Origin: Brevibacillus laterosporus
Lineage (GTDB): Bacteria > Bacillota > Bacilli > Brevibacillales > Brevibacillaceae
Direction: 5' to 3'
DNA: 64,000 nt
Assembly: GCF_030489605.1 (NCBI RefSeq)
Contig: NZ_JAUKFY010000001.1
Span: 62,001-126,000, forward strand
Position numbers and translations under genes: made by a program. A model generated the notes under the pieces. It did no database searches, had not been told where the DNA came from, and worked only from the letters and a program-made list of their open reading frames with translations. Within the stretch, counting starts at the first letter, position 1. Every line of letters starts with the position of its first letter. Shown here piece after piece: positions 28,994 to 37,040 of this stretch.

Positions 28994-29941
28994 GTGATTA
29001 GTCTGATGGCAGGCTTGATGCTGGTTTTACAATTACAAGGAAATATACCAGTTGTTCAAAAGATGAAACAGGATGTCGTCTCAATAGACCGAAAAGCATT
29101 TACTCTTCCATTTACACATATTCCTATTCTGGATGTTTCTAAACTGGAAGCGTACATGTCAAGGCTTGAGAAGCAGGTATATCGTTCTCCAATAAATGCC
29201 AAATGGGATGAACGTGAGAAAATTATCCCGGAAAAACATGGCCAGCGTTTAAATCGTCAAGCCTTTATGGAATCATTTATTTCTTATTTTTATACCAATC
29301 AACAAACTCACTTACAAATTCCTACTCTTGCGGTTTTACCTAAAGTAGATGCTTCATTATTGAAAGAAGTTTCACAAAAACAGATTGGTGCTTATGTTAC
29401 TTACTATAATCCTCGCAATAAGAATCGGGCCAGTAATATTGCCCTCTCTAGCAAATCCATCGACAATGCGGTGTTGTTTCCTGGAGAAACGTTTTCTTTT
29501 AATCAAACAGTGGGAGAAAGAACCACAAAAAAGGGATATTTACCTGCTCCAGTAATTGTTCGCGGAGAATTATCAGAAGGGATTGGCGGGGGAATTTGTC
29601 AGGTTTCTTCTACTTTATATAATGCCGTGGACAAGTCGGGTTTAAAAATTTTACAGCGTTATGCCCATAGCCGTAATGTTGCTTATGTACCTCCGGGCAG
29701 AGACGCGACGGTTAGCTGGTATGGTCCCGATTTTCGTTTTCAAAATCGCTATGCATACCCAATCCTGATTCGAGCAAGAGCTAGTAATGGCATGGTGGTT
29801 GTTCGGATATTTTCCTTCTCAGATTTAGATTATGATCCGCGTGAGGTACCTACCGTTCGTAAGCGATTGCCGGAAGAAACTGACCAGCCATTGGACAATG
29901 AAAGCAGTAAATCACAGCCAAAAAAACTGCCATTACACTAA
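28994..29941 (+). CDS. VanW family secreted or membrane-anchored protein
   Basis: The C-terminal half is a clear VanW domain: VLFPGETFSFNQTVGERTTKKGY, GGGICQVSSTLYNAV (with the conserved Cys), and HSRNVAYVPPGRDATVSWYGPDFRFQN. VanW-type proteins occur in vancomycin clusters and in many Gram-positive cell-envelope contexts; activity is not firmly established. The start is taken as GTG 28994 because GGAGGTGA lies eight bases before it; the upstream in-frame ATG 28976 would place that site inside the coding region. This gives 315 residues with a weak N-terminal hydrophobic stretch (ISLMAGLMLVLQL). The gene lies between phoR and polA, where Bacillus has none. Confidence 0.85.
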   Translation: MISLMAGLMLVLQLQGNIPVVQKMKQDVVSIDRKAFTLPFTHIPILDVSKLEAYMSRLEKQVYRSPINAKWDEREKIIPEKHGQRLNRQAFMESFISYFYTNQQTHLQIPTLAVLPKVDASLLKEVSQKQIGAYVTYYNPRNKNRASNIALSSKSIDNAVLFPGETFSFNQTVGERTTKKGYLPAPVIVRGELSEGIGGGICQVSSTLYNAVDKSGLKILQRYAHSRNVAYVPPGRDATVSWYGPDFRFQNRYAYPILIRARASNGMVVVRIFSFSDLDYDPREVPTVRKRLPEETDQPLDNESSKSQPKKLPLH

Positions 29942-30083
29942 GGAAATTTGCACTCCCCTATAAGGTATAAATTATAACCAAAGTATAATATATAAATGAA
30001 AAAAGTTGCAATCAACTATAAATATTTCTATCATTATTACTAGGTTTCTACTAGAGACGATACCACAAGAATGAGGGAGTGCG

Positions 30084-30101
30084 ATGAAAACATATGGCTA
30101 A
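30084..30101 (+). other. Five-codon microORF overlapping the YitT gene start
   Basis: ATG 30084 opens MKTYG and stops at TAA 30099-30101, overlapping the YitT ATG (30094). GAGGGAG at 30073-30079 is four bases before this microORF start but 14 bases before the real gene, so the longer gene may be translated by coupling. Confidence 0.35.
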
Positions 30102-30960
30102 GCAACACAAAAAAACGACCCTATCTTCGTTTTTACTAAAGTTTATTTTTATTACCATTGGAGCCGTTATGATGGCTGTATCACTGGAGCTGTTCCTTGT
30201 TCCTAATAAAGTGATTGACGGAGGAATTGCTGGTATCTCCATTATGATGTCCTCCATTACCAATTTACCATTGGGATTATTTCTCTTCTTCTTCAACTTA
30301 CCGTTTTTGATTATTGGCTTTAAGCAAATCGGTAAAACCTTTGCTATTTCTACTCTGTACGGAATCGCAATCATGTCGTTAACGACTTCCATGCTCCATC
30401 ATGTACCCGCATTTACGAATGAAAAAATGCTCGCCGTTTTGTTTGGTGGTGTCATTCTTGGGGTGGGTGTAGGTCTAGTTATCCGTTTTGGGGGTACATT
30501 AGATGGAACAGAAATCGTTGCGATCCTGCTATCCAGAAAAACTAGAGTTCCTGTTGGGCAGCTTATCATGTTTATCAATTTCTTTATTTTTATCATGGCT
30601 GGCTTTGTCTTTGAATGGGATTCTGCTATGTATTCGATTTTTACTTATTATATAGCCTTTAAATTGATTGATATTGTCGTAGAGGGCTTAAATGAATCCA
30701 AATCAGTAACGATTATTTCGAAAGAATACGAAGAAATTTCTGAGGCAATTAATGCGCGTTTGGGACGCAGTACAACTTATGTCTACGCACGAGGCGGATA
30801 CAGCAAGGAAGAAACACAAATGATCTATTGTGTTGTTACGCGCTTGGAAGTGGCTAAGCTGCGTGCTATTATACACGAGATTGACGATAATGCGTTCATC
30901 GCCATTGAGCATGTTTCAGATGTTTCTGGTGGAAATTTTGCCAAAAAAGATATTCATTAA
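30094..30960 (+). CDS. YitT family membrane protein (DUF161 + DUF2179)
   Basis: This 288-residue protein has five to six N-terminal membrane helices (FIFITIGAVMMAVSLELFLVPNKVIDGGIAGISIMMSS-type opening, with family motifs VPNKVIDGGIAGISIM and GTLDGTEIVAILLSRK) and a soluble C-terminal DUF2179 domain (YVYARGGYSKEETQMIYCVVTRLEVAKLR). Proteins of this family are widespread in Firmicutes; one Bacillus member is linked to spore traits but transport substrates are unknown. No in-frame start exists upstream of ATG 30094 because of a stop at 30085, although the nearest ribosome site is 14 bases away. It is a monocistronic unit ending in a strong terminator. Confidence 0.88.
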   Translation: MAKQHKKTTLSSFLLKFIFITIGAVMMAVSLELFLVPNKVIDGGIAGISIMMSSITNLPLGLFLFFFNLPFLIIGFKQIGKTFAISTLYGIAIMSLTTSMLHHVPAFTNEKMLAVLFGGVILGVGVGLVIRFGGTLDGTEIVAILLSRKTRVPVGQLIMFINFFIFIMAGFVFEWDSAMYSIFTYYIAFKLIDIVVEGLNESKSVTIISKEYEEISEAINARLGRSTTYVYARGGYSKEETQMIYCVVTRLEVAKLRAIIHEIDDNAFIAIEHVSDVSGGNFAKKDIH

Positions 30961-30969
30961 ACGAAAAAA

Positions 30970-31007
30970 CAAAAATCCCTTGTCAAAAAGCAAGGGATTT
31001 TTATTAT
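30970..31007 (+). terminator. Terminator after the YitT gene
   Basis: AAAAATCCCTTG pairs with CAAGGGATTTTT, ten bases after the stop, giving a symmetrical hairpin that could also stop the reverse transcript ending at 31010. Confidence 0.88.
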
Positions 31008-31009
31008 TC

Positions 31010-31135
31010 CTACCATAAAAAATGAATCACTCGAGCGACCATATAACCAAGCACGATCGTCCAAATCACTTTTCCCCATCTGGGAAGGTTAGCTATATAT
31101 TCACCCATTCCATTAAAAAAACTACGTCGTTTCAT
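31010..31135 (-). CDS. Small single-helix membrane protein overlapping the EamA gene end
   Basis: On the minus strand an ATG at 31135 opens 41 codons to TAG at 31010. The peptide has a basic, amphipathic start (MKRRSFFNGMGEYIANLPRW) and one membrane helix (VIWTIVLGYMVARVIHFL). It overlaps the EamA gene by 14 bases in another frame, with AAAGGAGG about 12 bases before its ATG, so translation would be coupled to the transporter. The bidirectional hairpin at 30970 lies directly after its stop, which fits the true 3' end of this transcript. I do not recognise the family. Small helices made with transporters can modulate them, but that is inference. Confidence 0.55.
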   Translation of the reverse strand: MKRRSFFNGMGEYIANLPRWGKVIWTIVLGYMVARVIHFLW

Positions 31136-32030
31136 TTTGATTCAGTTCCTCCTTTGGCCTGTTAAAGCGGATAAAAAGGAAAATTCCGAACAGAATGATG
31201 AAGCCGCCAATCCATTGTGGCAACGTAACGATATCGCCAAAAATCAGATAGGCAAGAATGCAGGTGCCAATCGGTTCAAACAGAATCCCTACGGAAACCG
31301 TAGTAGTATTTAGCCATTTAATGACCCAATTCAATATAGAATGGCCAAGTAAAGTAGGGAAGAAAGCTAAACAGATAAACCAACCCCAGTCCGCAAGCGG
31401 ATACCCTGTCAGTGCATGACCATAAAATAAACTATGTCCAAGCAAAAAGACGGAACTGATGAGATAGACAACGAAGCTATATGCTGTCGATGATATACCA
31501 CGACGAAGATACTGTCCAATTAACCAGTATAATGTCACAACAAAGGCTGCAAGCAGGGCTAGTAAATCTCCGTATAGAGCCATTCCTCCTACACGAAAAT
31601 CTCCCCAGCCAATAACGAAGCTGCCCATGATCGCAAAAATACCGCCACCCATAGCTAATTTACTCAGGCGTTCCTTAAAGAGAAAATAGCCACCGACAAA
31701 GGCATACAAAGGCTGGAGCGTTACGAGCACCGTAGAACTAGCGATGGAAGTATAACGAAGTGATTCAAACCAGAGCAGGAAATGAGCGGCTAGGAAGCCT
31801 CCAGATAGAATACTTAATAGCCATTGCTTTCTGCTAAATTGAACGATTTCACGCCAAGTACCTTTATTTATGAACAAAAAGGGTATGGTCAGTATAACGG
31901 AAAACACCAGGCGATAGGTGGCAATGACTGGTGCTGGCGCCGACGATAGCTTAACAAAGATAGCAGAAGTTGAAATGGCTAAAACAGCTAAAAATAAGGC
32001 AAAATAAGGCGGTATGATGGGTCTCTCCAT
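31122..32030 (-). CDS. EamA/DMT superfamily transporter
   Basis: This 302-residue protein has ten predicted membrane helices arranged as two EamA repeats (about 10-140 and 155-290). Family features include SAIFVKLSSAPAPVIATYRLVFS, ASSTVLVTLQPLYAFVGGYFLFKERLS and the second-repeat counterpart TTVSVGILFEPIGTCILAYLIFGD. Such proteins export metabolites or amino acids; the substrate is not predictable. The ATG is at 32030. The last codons overlap the start of a 41-codon membrane ORF. It is part of the block inserted between phoR and polA relative to Bacillus. Confidence 0.88.
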   Translation of the reverse strand: MERPIIPPYFALFLAVLAISTSAIFVKLSSAPAPVIATYRLVFSVILTIPFLFINKGTWREIVQFSRKQWLLSILSGGFLAAHFLLWFESLRYTSIASSTVLVTLQPLYAFVGGYFLFKERLSKLAMGGGIFAIMGSFVIGWGDFRVGGMALYGDLLALLAAFVVTLYWLIGQYLRRGISSTAYSFVVYLISSVFLLGHSLFYGHALTGYPLADWGWFICLAFFPTLLGHSILNWVIKWLNTTTVSVGILFEPIGTCILAYLIFGDIVTLPQWIGGFIILFGIFLFIRFNRPKEELNQNETT

Positions 32031-32100
32031 GATTGTAATATCCTCTCAGTCACAACAGTTATCGTTATTGAAAAAATGAAAAAACCAGCTAGAATCACCG

Positions 32101-32130
32101 GCAGACCATATGCAGTCTGCCCTTATTTTA
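32101..32130 (+). promoter_or_regulatory. Hairpin upstream of polA
   Basis: GGCAGAC and GTCTGCC flank an 8-base loop and are followed by CTTATTTT. No plus-strand gene precedes it closely, so it is either a weak terminator of readthrough from the YitT gene or a leader element of polA. The rest of 32031-32280 shows nothing else clear. Confidence 0.45.
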
Positions 32131-32280
32131 CAAGAGGAAAGTCCAACTCACAACCGTGATGAAATGCTGATATGAAACGGACTCTTCGCGGTTAAGCGAT
32201 TGCCCAGTTTCCTTTTTTCTTTTAGGTCTACCTGTGGTAAGATGAAAGGTAATGAATTAACAGAAAGGGGTCGGACGCAC

Positions 32281-34974
32281 ATGAACCATTTTGTGCTGAT
32301 TGATGGGAATAGTATCGCTAACCGTGCCTTTTATGCGTTGCCGCTACTGTCCACCTCACAAGGACTTCACACGAATGCAGTGCTTGGTTTTACGACCATG
32401 CTGCTAAAAGTAATAGATGAAATGAAACCGACTCATATTCTAGTTGCTTTTGATGCAGGTAAAGTGGTATTTCGCCACTCTGAATATACAGAGTACAAGG
32501 GAGGACGCGCTAAGACGCCCTCAGAGTTATCCGAGCAATTTCCATTAATTCGCGAGCTATTAGACGCATTTTCAATAAAAAGATTTGAATTAGAAGGCTA
32601 TGAAGCTGACGATATCATCGGAACGTTAACATTACGAGCTGAAGAGGAACAGGTCAAAACGACCGTAATCACCGGGGATAAAGATATGCTGCAACTAGTG
32701 TCCCCGTATGTATCTACAGCAATTACGCGAAAAGGGATAAGTGAAATCGAGTTGTATTCGACAGAGGAAATATTTGGAAAATATGGCTTGAAGCCTGAAC
32801 AGATCATTGACCTGAAAGGGTTAATGGGGGATAGCTCCGATAATATTCCAGGTGTTCCAGGGGTAGGAGAGAAAACGGCCCTTAAATTATTGCACCAATT
32901 CGGTTCTGTTGAAGAGGTGCTAGCTAATATCGAGCAGGTGTCTGGCAAAAAGCTGCAGGAAAATCTACGCAACAATGTAGAGCAAGCAAAAATGAGCAAA
33001 TCGCTTGCAACCATTATGCGTGATACACCAGTTGACATCAGTATTGCTGATTCTCAATATACGGGATACGAGCCTGATAAGCTAATTGAGTTCTTTAAAA
33101 AAATGGAATTTAAATCATTGCTATCAAAGGTAAAGGGTGGTAACAGCATTGCAGATAGCTATGGTCAAGGTAGTGCAGAAGCGGCTGAAGGCTCTTCAGC
33201 GAACACTTCATTACCAGGCAAGCCTTTTACTTATACGGTTGTCGAAGAAGGTAAATTGGCTGATTATGAGCCTCTATTGACCTCTCCCATGAGCTTGGTG
33301 GTAGAGATGGATGGAGAGAACTATCATTATGCGCCAATTATCGGATTTGGTTTAGCTACAGAAGAACAAGCTTTTTTCATTCCTTATGAAACGGCTAAAA
33401 GCTGGACAGCCTTTACAGATTGGCTACAGGATGCCTCTAAACAAAAGTGGGTCTTCGATGGCAAACGTGAAACGGTTGGTCTTTGCTGGCATGAAATGGA
33501 CCTAAAGGGAATTGGTTTTGACTTATTCCTTGCATCCTATTTGATTAATGCTAGCGAGAGCAACCCTACTTTGTCTGATGCTACTGCCAAATTCTCGTCT
33601 GTCAAAGTGGCGTCTGATGAGGATATCTATGGCAAAGGGGCAAAGCGAAGTCTGCCGGCGATGGAGCTCATTAGTGAACATGTAGCGCGTAAGGCGCAGG
33701 CTTTGTGGCAGAGTGTTCTTCAAGCCAAAGAAGAGCTTGCGTCTAACCAATTAACAGAGCTTTACACAAAGATTGAACAGCCTCTTAGTCTGGTGCTTGC
33801 CGATATGGAAGAGATAGGTGTTCTGATTAATCAGGAGCAGCTTCATCAGATGGGCGAGGAGCTGGACAAGCAATTAGAGGCGTTGACTGAGAAAATTTAT
33901 GAGCAGGCAGGTACTACGTTTAACATAAATTCTCCGAAGCAATTAGGGGAGATTCTGTTTGAACGCATGGGAATTCCGCCTGAAAAGAAAACGAAGACAG
34001 GCTATTCTACCAGCGCAGATGTGCTAGAGAAGCTGGCTCAAAAATATCCGATCGTGATAGATATTCTTACGTACCGTCAATTAGGTAAGCTACGTTCTAC
34101 TTATATTGAAGGACTTTTAAAAGAGATTCATGGCAAAACAGGCAGAGTGCATACGCGTTTCAACCAAGCCACAACTGCTACCGGACGGCTTAGCAGCACG
34201 GAACCTAATCTGCAAAATATCCCGATCCGTTTGGAAGAGGGGCGCAAAATCAGAAAAGCATTTGTTCCGACAAATGACAACTGCTACATCCTCGCTGCTG
34301 ATTATTCGCAGATCGAGCTGAGAATATTAGCGCATATTTCAAAGGACCCCAATCTCATTGACGCTTTCGTAAATAATATGGACATTCATACACGCACAGC
34401 GATGGACGTATTCGGAGTAAGCGAAGACGAGGTAACTTCCAATATGCGCCGTCAAGCGAAGGCTGTTAACTTTGGAATTGTCTACGGAATCAGCGATTTT
34501 GGTTTATCTCAGAATTTAAATATACCGCGTAAGGAAGCGGCTGAATTTATAGCCCGCTATTTTGATGTATTTTCAGGTGTTCAGAATTACATGGAAGAGA
34601 TTAAACATCAGGCAAAGAAGGACGGCTATGTGACGACACTACTGCACCGCCGTCGTTATCTACCGGATATTGCAAGCAAAAACTTTAATCTACGTTCTTT
34701 TGCAGAGCGTACCGCTATGAACACTCCTATTCAAGGAACGGCTGCCGATATTATTAAATTGGCCATGATCCAGATGCAAGAGGCCCTCGTTGAGAATCAG
34801 CTAAAAAGTCGAATGCTTCTTCAGGTACACGATGAATTGGTGTTTGAGGTTCCAGAGGATGAATTAGAAACGATGCAAAAGCTGGTAGCTAACGTGATGG
34901 AGAACGCACTGAAACTGGACGTTCCGCTTAAAGTAGATGTAAATTATGGGAAAACCTGGTATGACGCCAAGTAG
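32281..34974 (+). CDS. polA: DNA polymerase I
   Basis: This family A polymerase of 897 residues fills gaps and removes RNA primers in replication and repair. Residues about 1-290 are the 5'-3' exonuclease (FVLIDGNSIANRAFYALPLL, GYEADDIIGTL, VPGVPGVGEKTALKLL). The middle 3'-5' exonuclease fold (about 310-480) lacks the clear DxE carboxylates, as in Bacillus enzymes without proofreading. The polymerase domain has TGRLSSTEPNLQNIPIR, the metal-binding LAADYSQIELRILAH, MRRQAKAVNFGIVYG (O helix) and LQVHDELVFEVP. The ATG at 32281 follows GAAAGGGG; a longer in-frame start at 32200 adds non-family sequence. mutM follows after 12 bases. Confidence 0.96.
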   Translation: MNHFVLIDGNSIANRAFYALPLLSTSQGLHTNAVLGFTTMLLKVIDEMKPTHILVAFDAGKVVFRHSEYTEYKGGRAKTPSELSEQFPLIRELLDAFSIKRFELEGYEADDIIGTLTLRAEEEQVKTTVITGDKDMLQLVSPYVSTAITRKGISEIELYSTEEIFGKYGLKPEQIIDLKGLMGDSSDNIPGVPGVGEKTALKLLHQFGSVEEVLANIEQVSGKKLQENLRNNVEQAKMSKSLATIMRDTPVDISIADSQYTGYEPDKLIEFFKKMEFKSLLSKVKGGNSIADSYGQGSAEAAEGSSANTSLPGKPFTYTVVEEGKLADYEPLLTSPMSLVVEMDGENYHYAPIIGFGLATEEQAFFIPYETAKSWTAFTDWLQDASKQKWVFDGKRETVGLCWHEMDLKGIGFDLFLASYLINASESNPTLSDATAKFSSVKVASDEDIYGKGAKRSLPAMELISEHVARKAQALWQSVLQAKEELASNQLTELYTKIEQPLSLVLADMEEIGVLINQEQLHQMGEELDKQLEALTEKIYEQAGTTFNINSPKQLGEILFERMGIPPEKKTKTGYSTSADVLEKLAQKYPIVIDILTYRQLGKLRSTYIEGLLKEIHGKTGRVHTRFNQATTATGRLSSTEPNLQNIPIRLEEGRKIRKAFVPTNDNCYILAADYSQIELRILAHISKDPNLIDAFVNNMDIHTRTAMDVFGVSEDEVTSNMRRQAKAVNFGIVYGISDFGLSQNLNIPRKEAAEFIARYFDVFSGVQNYMEEIKHQAKKDGYVTTLLHRRRYLPDIASKNFNLRSFAERTAMNTPIQGTAADIIKLAMIQMQEALVENQLKSRMLLQVHDELVFEVPEDELETMQKLVANVMENALKLDVPLKVDVNYGKTWYDAK

Positions 34975-34986
34975 GAGGGACATCTA

Positions 34987-35811
34987 ATGCCAGAACTACC
35001 AGAGGTAGAAACCGTTGTTCGCACACTGAGAACACTAGTGCTGAACAAGAAGATTGAACGGGTAAGCGTATTTTTGCCGCGGATTATTCGCCGTCCTGCC
35101 GATGTGGAACAATTTAAATCCATTTTAGTTGGACAAACCATTCGTGCTGTTGAACGGCGAGCAAAATTTATTAAATTTATCCTCGATCAGGATGTATTAA
35201 TTTCACATTTGCGTATGGAAGGAAGATATGGAGTTTACCAATCCTCTGAAGAGATAGAAAAGCATACGCATGTGATTTTTCATTTCACGGATGGAACGGA
35301 GCTTCGCTATCGGGATGTGCGTCAATTTGGAACGATGGACGTTATTCCATTAGGGAAGGAACAAGAGGTGGAGCCGCTGAAAAAGCTGGGACCTGAGCCT
35401 TTAGACGAAGCTTTTACACCTGACTTGCTCTCAAGCATGTTAAAACGTAAAACCACTAAAATCAAACCATTGCTATTAAATCAGGAATTTATGGTGGGCT
35501 TGGGGAATATTTATGTGGACGAGGCTCTTTTCCGAGCAAATATACATCCAGAACGGGTAGCTAATACATTGACGAATGAGCAAATAGAGATTTTGCATAC
35601 GAGTATTGTACAGACCCTGCAAGAAGCGATTGAAGCTGGGGGAAGCTCTATTAAATCCTATGTTAATGGACAAGGTGAAATGGGGATGTTCCAACAAGTA
35701 TTAAAGGTGTACGGGAGAAAAGGAGAACTGTGTCCAAGTTGCTCCACAGAGATTGTGAAAATTGTTGTAGGAGGACGCGGAACGCACTTTTGCCCATCCT
35801 GTCAAAAATAG
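34987..35811 (+). CDS. mutM: Formamidopyrimidine-DNA glycosylase (Fpg/MutM)
   Basis: This bifunctional glycosylase/AP lyase removes 8-oxoguanine and other oxidised purines. The mature N-terminus PELPEVETVVRTL supplies catalytic Pro and Glu; the beta-strand Lys lies in ERRAKFIKFIL; the helix-two-turn-helix region has NQEFMVGLGNIYVDEALF; and the C-terminal zinc finger is complete (CPSC...FCPSC). The product is 274 residues, normal for the family. It lies 12 bases after polA with AGGAGGG between, and before coaE, the conserved Bacillus order, giving a repair operon. Confidence 0.96.
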   Translation: MPELPEVETVVRTLRTLVLNKKIERVSVFLPRIIRRPADVEQFKSILVGQTIRAVERRAKFIKFILDQDVLISHLRMEGRYGVYQSSEEIEKHTHVIFHFTDGTELRYRDVRQFGTMDVIPLGKEQEVEPLKKLGPEPLDEAFTPDLLSSMLKRKTTKIKPLLLNQEFMVGLGNIYVDEALFRANIHPERVANTLTNEQIEILHTSIVQTLQEAIEAGGSSIKSYVNGQGEMGMFQQVLKVYGRKGELCPSCSTEIVKIVVGGRGTHFCPSCQK

Positions 35812-35838
35812 ACCGCTAATCGGGAAGGAGGAGATAGC

Positions 35839-36441
35839 GTGATTTTGGGTCTAACAGGAGGAATTGCGAGCGGAAAAAGCACTGTTGCAGCTATGCTGCG
35901 TGAACGGGGAGTCACCGTTATCGACGCGGATCTTATTGCCCGAGAAGTGGTAGAGGTGGGCAAGCCGGCCTACAAAGGGATTGTCAAATACTTTGGTACG
36001 AGTGTTTTGGATGAGACAGGCGCCTTAAATCGTGCCGTGCTAGGGGAAATTATCTTTAGTGATAGAGAAAAGCGAATGGTTTTAAATGAAATCGTTCATC
36101 CAGAAGTACGCAAGGAAATGCGTCTGCAAGCTACTCTAGCACAGGAACGCGGGGAGCGGCTTGTCTTTATGGACATTCCGTTATTATATGAAAGCAAGCT
36201 TACCTATATGGTAGACAGAGTTGTGGTTGTTTACGTACCGGAATCCGTACAGTTTATACGGTTAATGGAGCGGGATGAATTTGATGAGGAGCAGGCGAAA
36301 AAGCGTTTGCGAGCCCAAATGAGTATTGAAGAAAAGCGTAAATTAGCTAATTATGTAATCGATAACCAAGGTAGCCGCTCAGACACTCAGAAGCAGGTGG
36401 ATGAATTGGTGACTAGCTTGCTTGCGGAGATCATTTCATGA
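35839..36441 (+). CDS. coaE: Dephospho-CoA kinase
   Basis: This 200-residue P-loop kinase performs the last step of coenzyme A synthesis, phosphorylating the 3'-hydroxyl of dephospho-CoA. The Walker A loop is at the extreme N-terminus (GLTGGIASGKSTVAAML), followed by VIDADLIAREVV, HPEVRKEM and the lid/CoA region IPLLYESKL. It starts at GTG 35839 after a GGGAAGGAGGAG site. Its TGA stop overlaps the ATG of the transglycosylase gene as ATGA, showing translational coupling. Confidence 0.94.
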   Translation: MILGLTGGIASGKSTVAAMLRERGVTVIDADLIAREVVEVGKPAYKGIVKYFGTSVLDETGALNRAVLGEIIFSDREKRMVLNEIVHPEVRKEMRLQATLAQERGERLVFMDIPLLYESKLTYMVDRVVVVYVPESVQFIRLMERDEFDEEQAKKRLRAQMSIEEKRKLANYVIDNQGSRSDTQKQVDELVTSLLAEIIS

Positions 36442-37013
36442 AAACGCTACGCTCTGCTATTCTCTTGTTTTCCGTTTTTATTATCATCTATCTGCTACTA
36501 AACTCCTCTTTTGTTTGGAAACTAATGTACCCGATCAAATATGAGGAACAAATTCGGTTAGTGAGTAAGAAATACGAAGTAAATCCATACCTTGTGCTTG
36601 CTGTCATTCGATCCGAATCTAAATTTAAGCCGGATTTGGTTTCGAAAAAGGGAGCAGTCGGTTTAATGCAATTGATGCCAAACACAGCAGAATGGATACA
36701 GTCTCAGGGGAAGCTAGAGATGCTGTATCCTGCTGATTTAGAACATCCTGCAACTAACATTAATTTAGGTACCTGGTATCTATCTTATTTGTTACAAATG
36801 TTTAAAGGCAATGAAGTGCTTGCATTGGCTGCTTATAATGCAGGGCAAGGTAATGTGAAAAATTGGTTGCATAATAAGCAATGGGAAGGGACTCGTGAAA
36901 CGATCTCCGATATCCCGTTTGGGGAGACCCGTCATTATGTCCAACGTGTTTTGTATTATGAAGATCGTTATAAAGAAGTATACGAGAATAGCTTTCCTAA
37001 TCTTGCTCCCTGA
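36438..37013 (+). CDS. Membrane-anchored lytic transglycosylase (SLT domain)
   Basis: This 191-residue protein has an N-terminal signal anchor (LRSAILLFSVFIIIYLLLNSSF) and an extracellular goose-lysozyme-like SLT domain. The catalytic Glu is in VLAVIRSESKFKPDLVSKKGAVGLMQLMPNTA, with later motifs NINLGTWYLSYLL and ALAAYNAGQGNVKNWL. It should cleave peptidoglycan glycan strands, forming 1,6-anhydroMurNAc, in wall turnover or assembly of envelope machinery. It overlaps coaE by four bases (ATGA), so it belongs to the polA-mutM-coaE operon. The stop codon lies in the terminator stem. Confidence 0.92.
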   Translation: MKTLRSAILLFSVFIIIYLLLNSSFVWKLMYPIKYEEQIRLVSKKYEVNPYLVLAVIRSESKFKPDLVSKKGAVGLMQLMPNTAEWIQSQGKLEMLYPADLEHPATNINLGTWYLSYLLQMFKGNEVLALAAYNAGQGNVKNWLHNKQWEGTRETISDIPFGETRHYVQRVLYYEDRYKEVYENSFPNLAP

Positions 37014-37040
37014 TGGTAATCTGTCAGGGAGCCTTCTTTT
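37005..37040 (+). terminator. Terminator of the polA-coaE-transglycosylase operon
   Basis: GCTCCCTGA pairs with TCAGGGAGC and is followed by CTTCTTTTATT. The transglycosylase stop TGA (37011-37013) is the end of the 5' arm. Confidence 0.82.
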
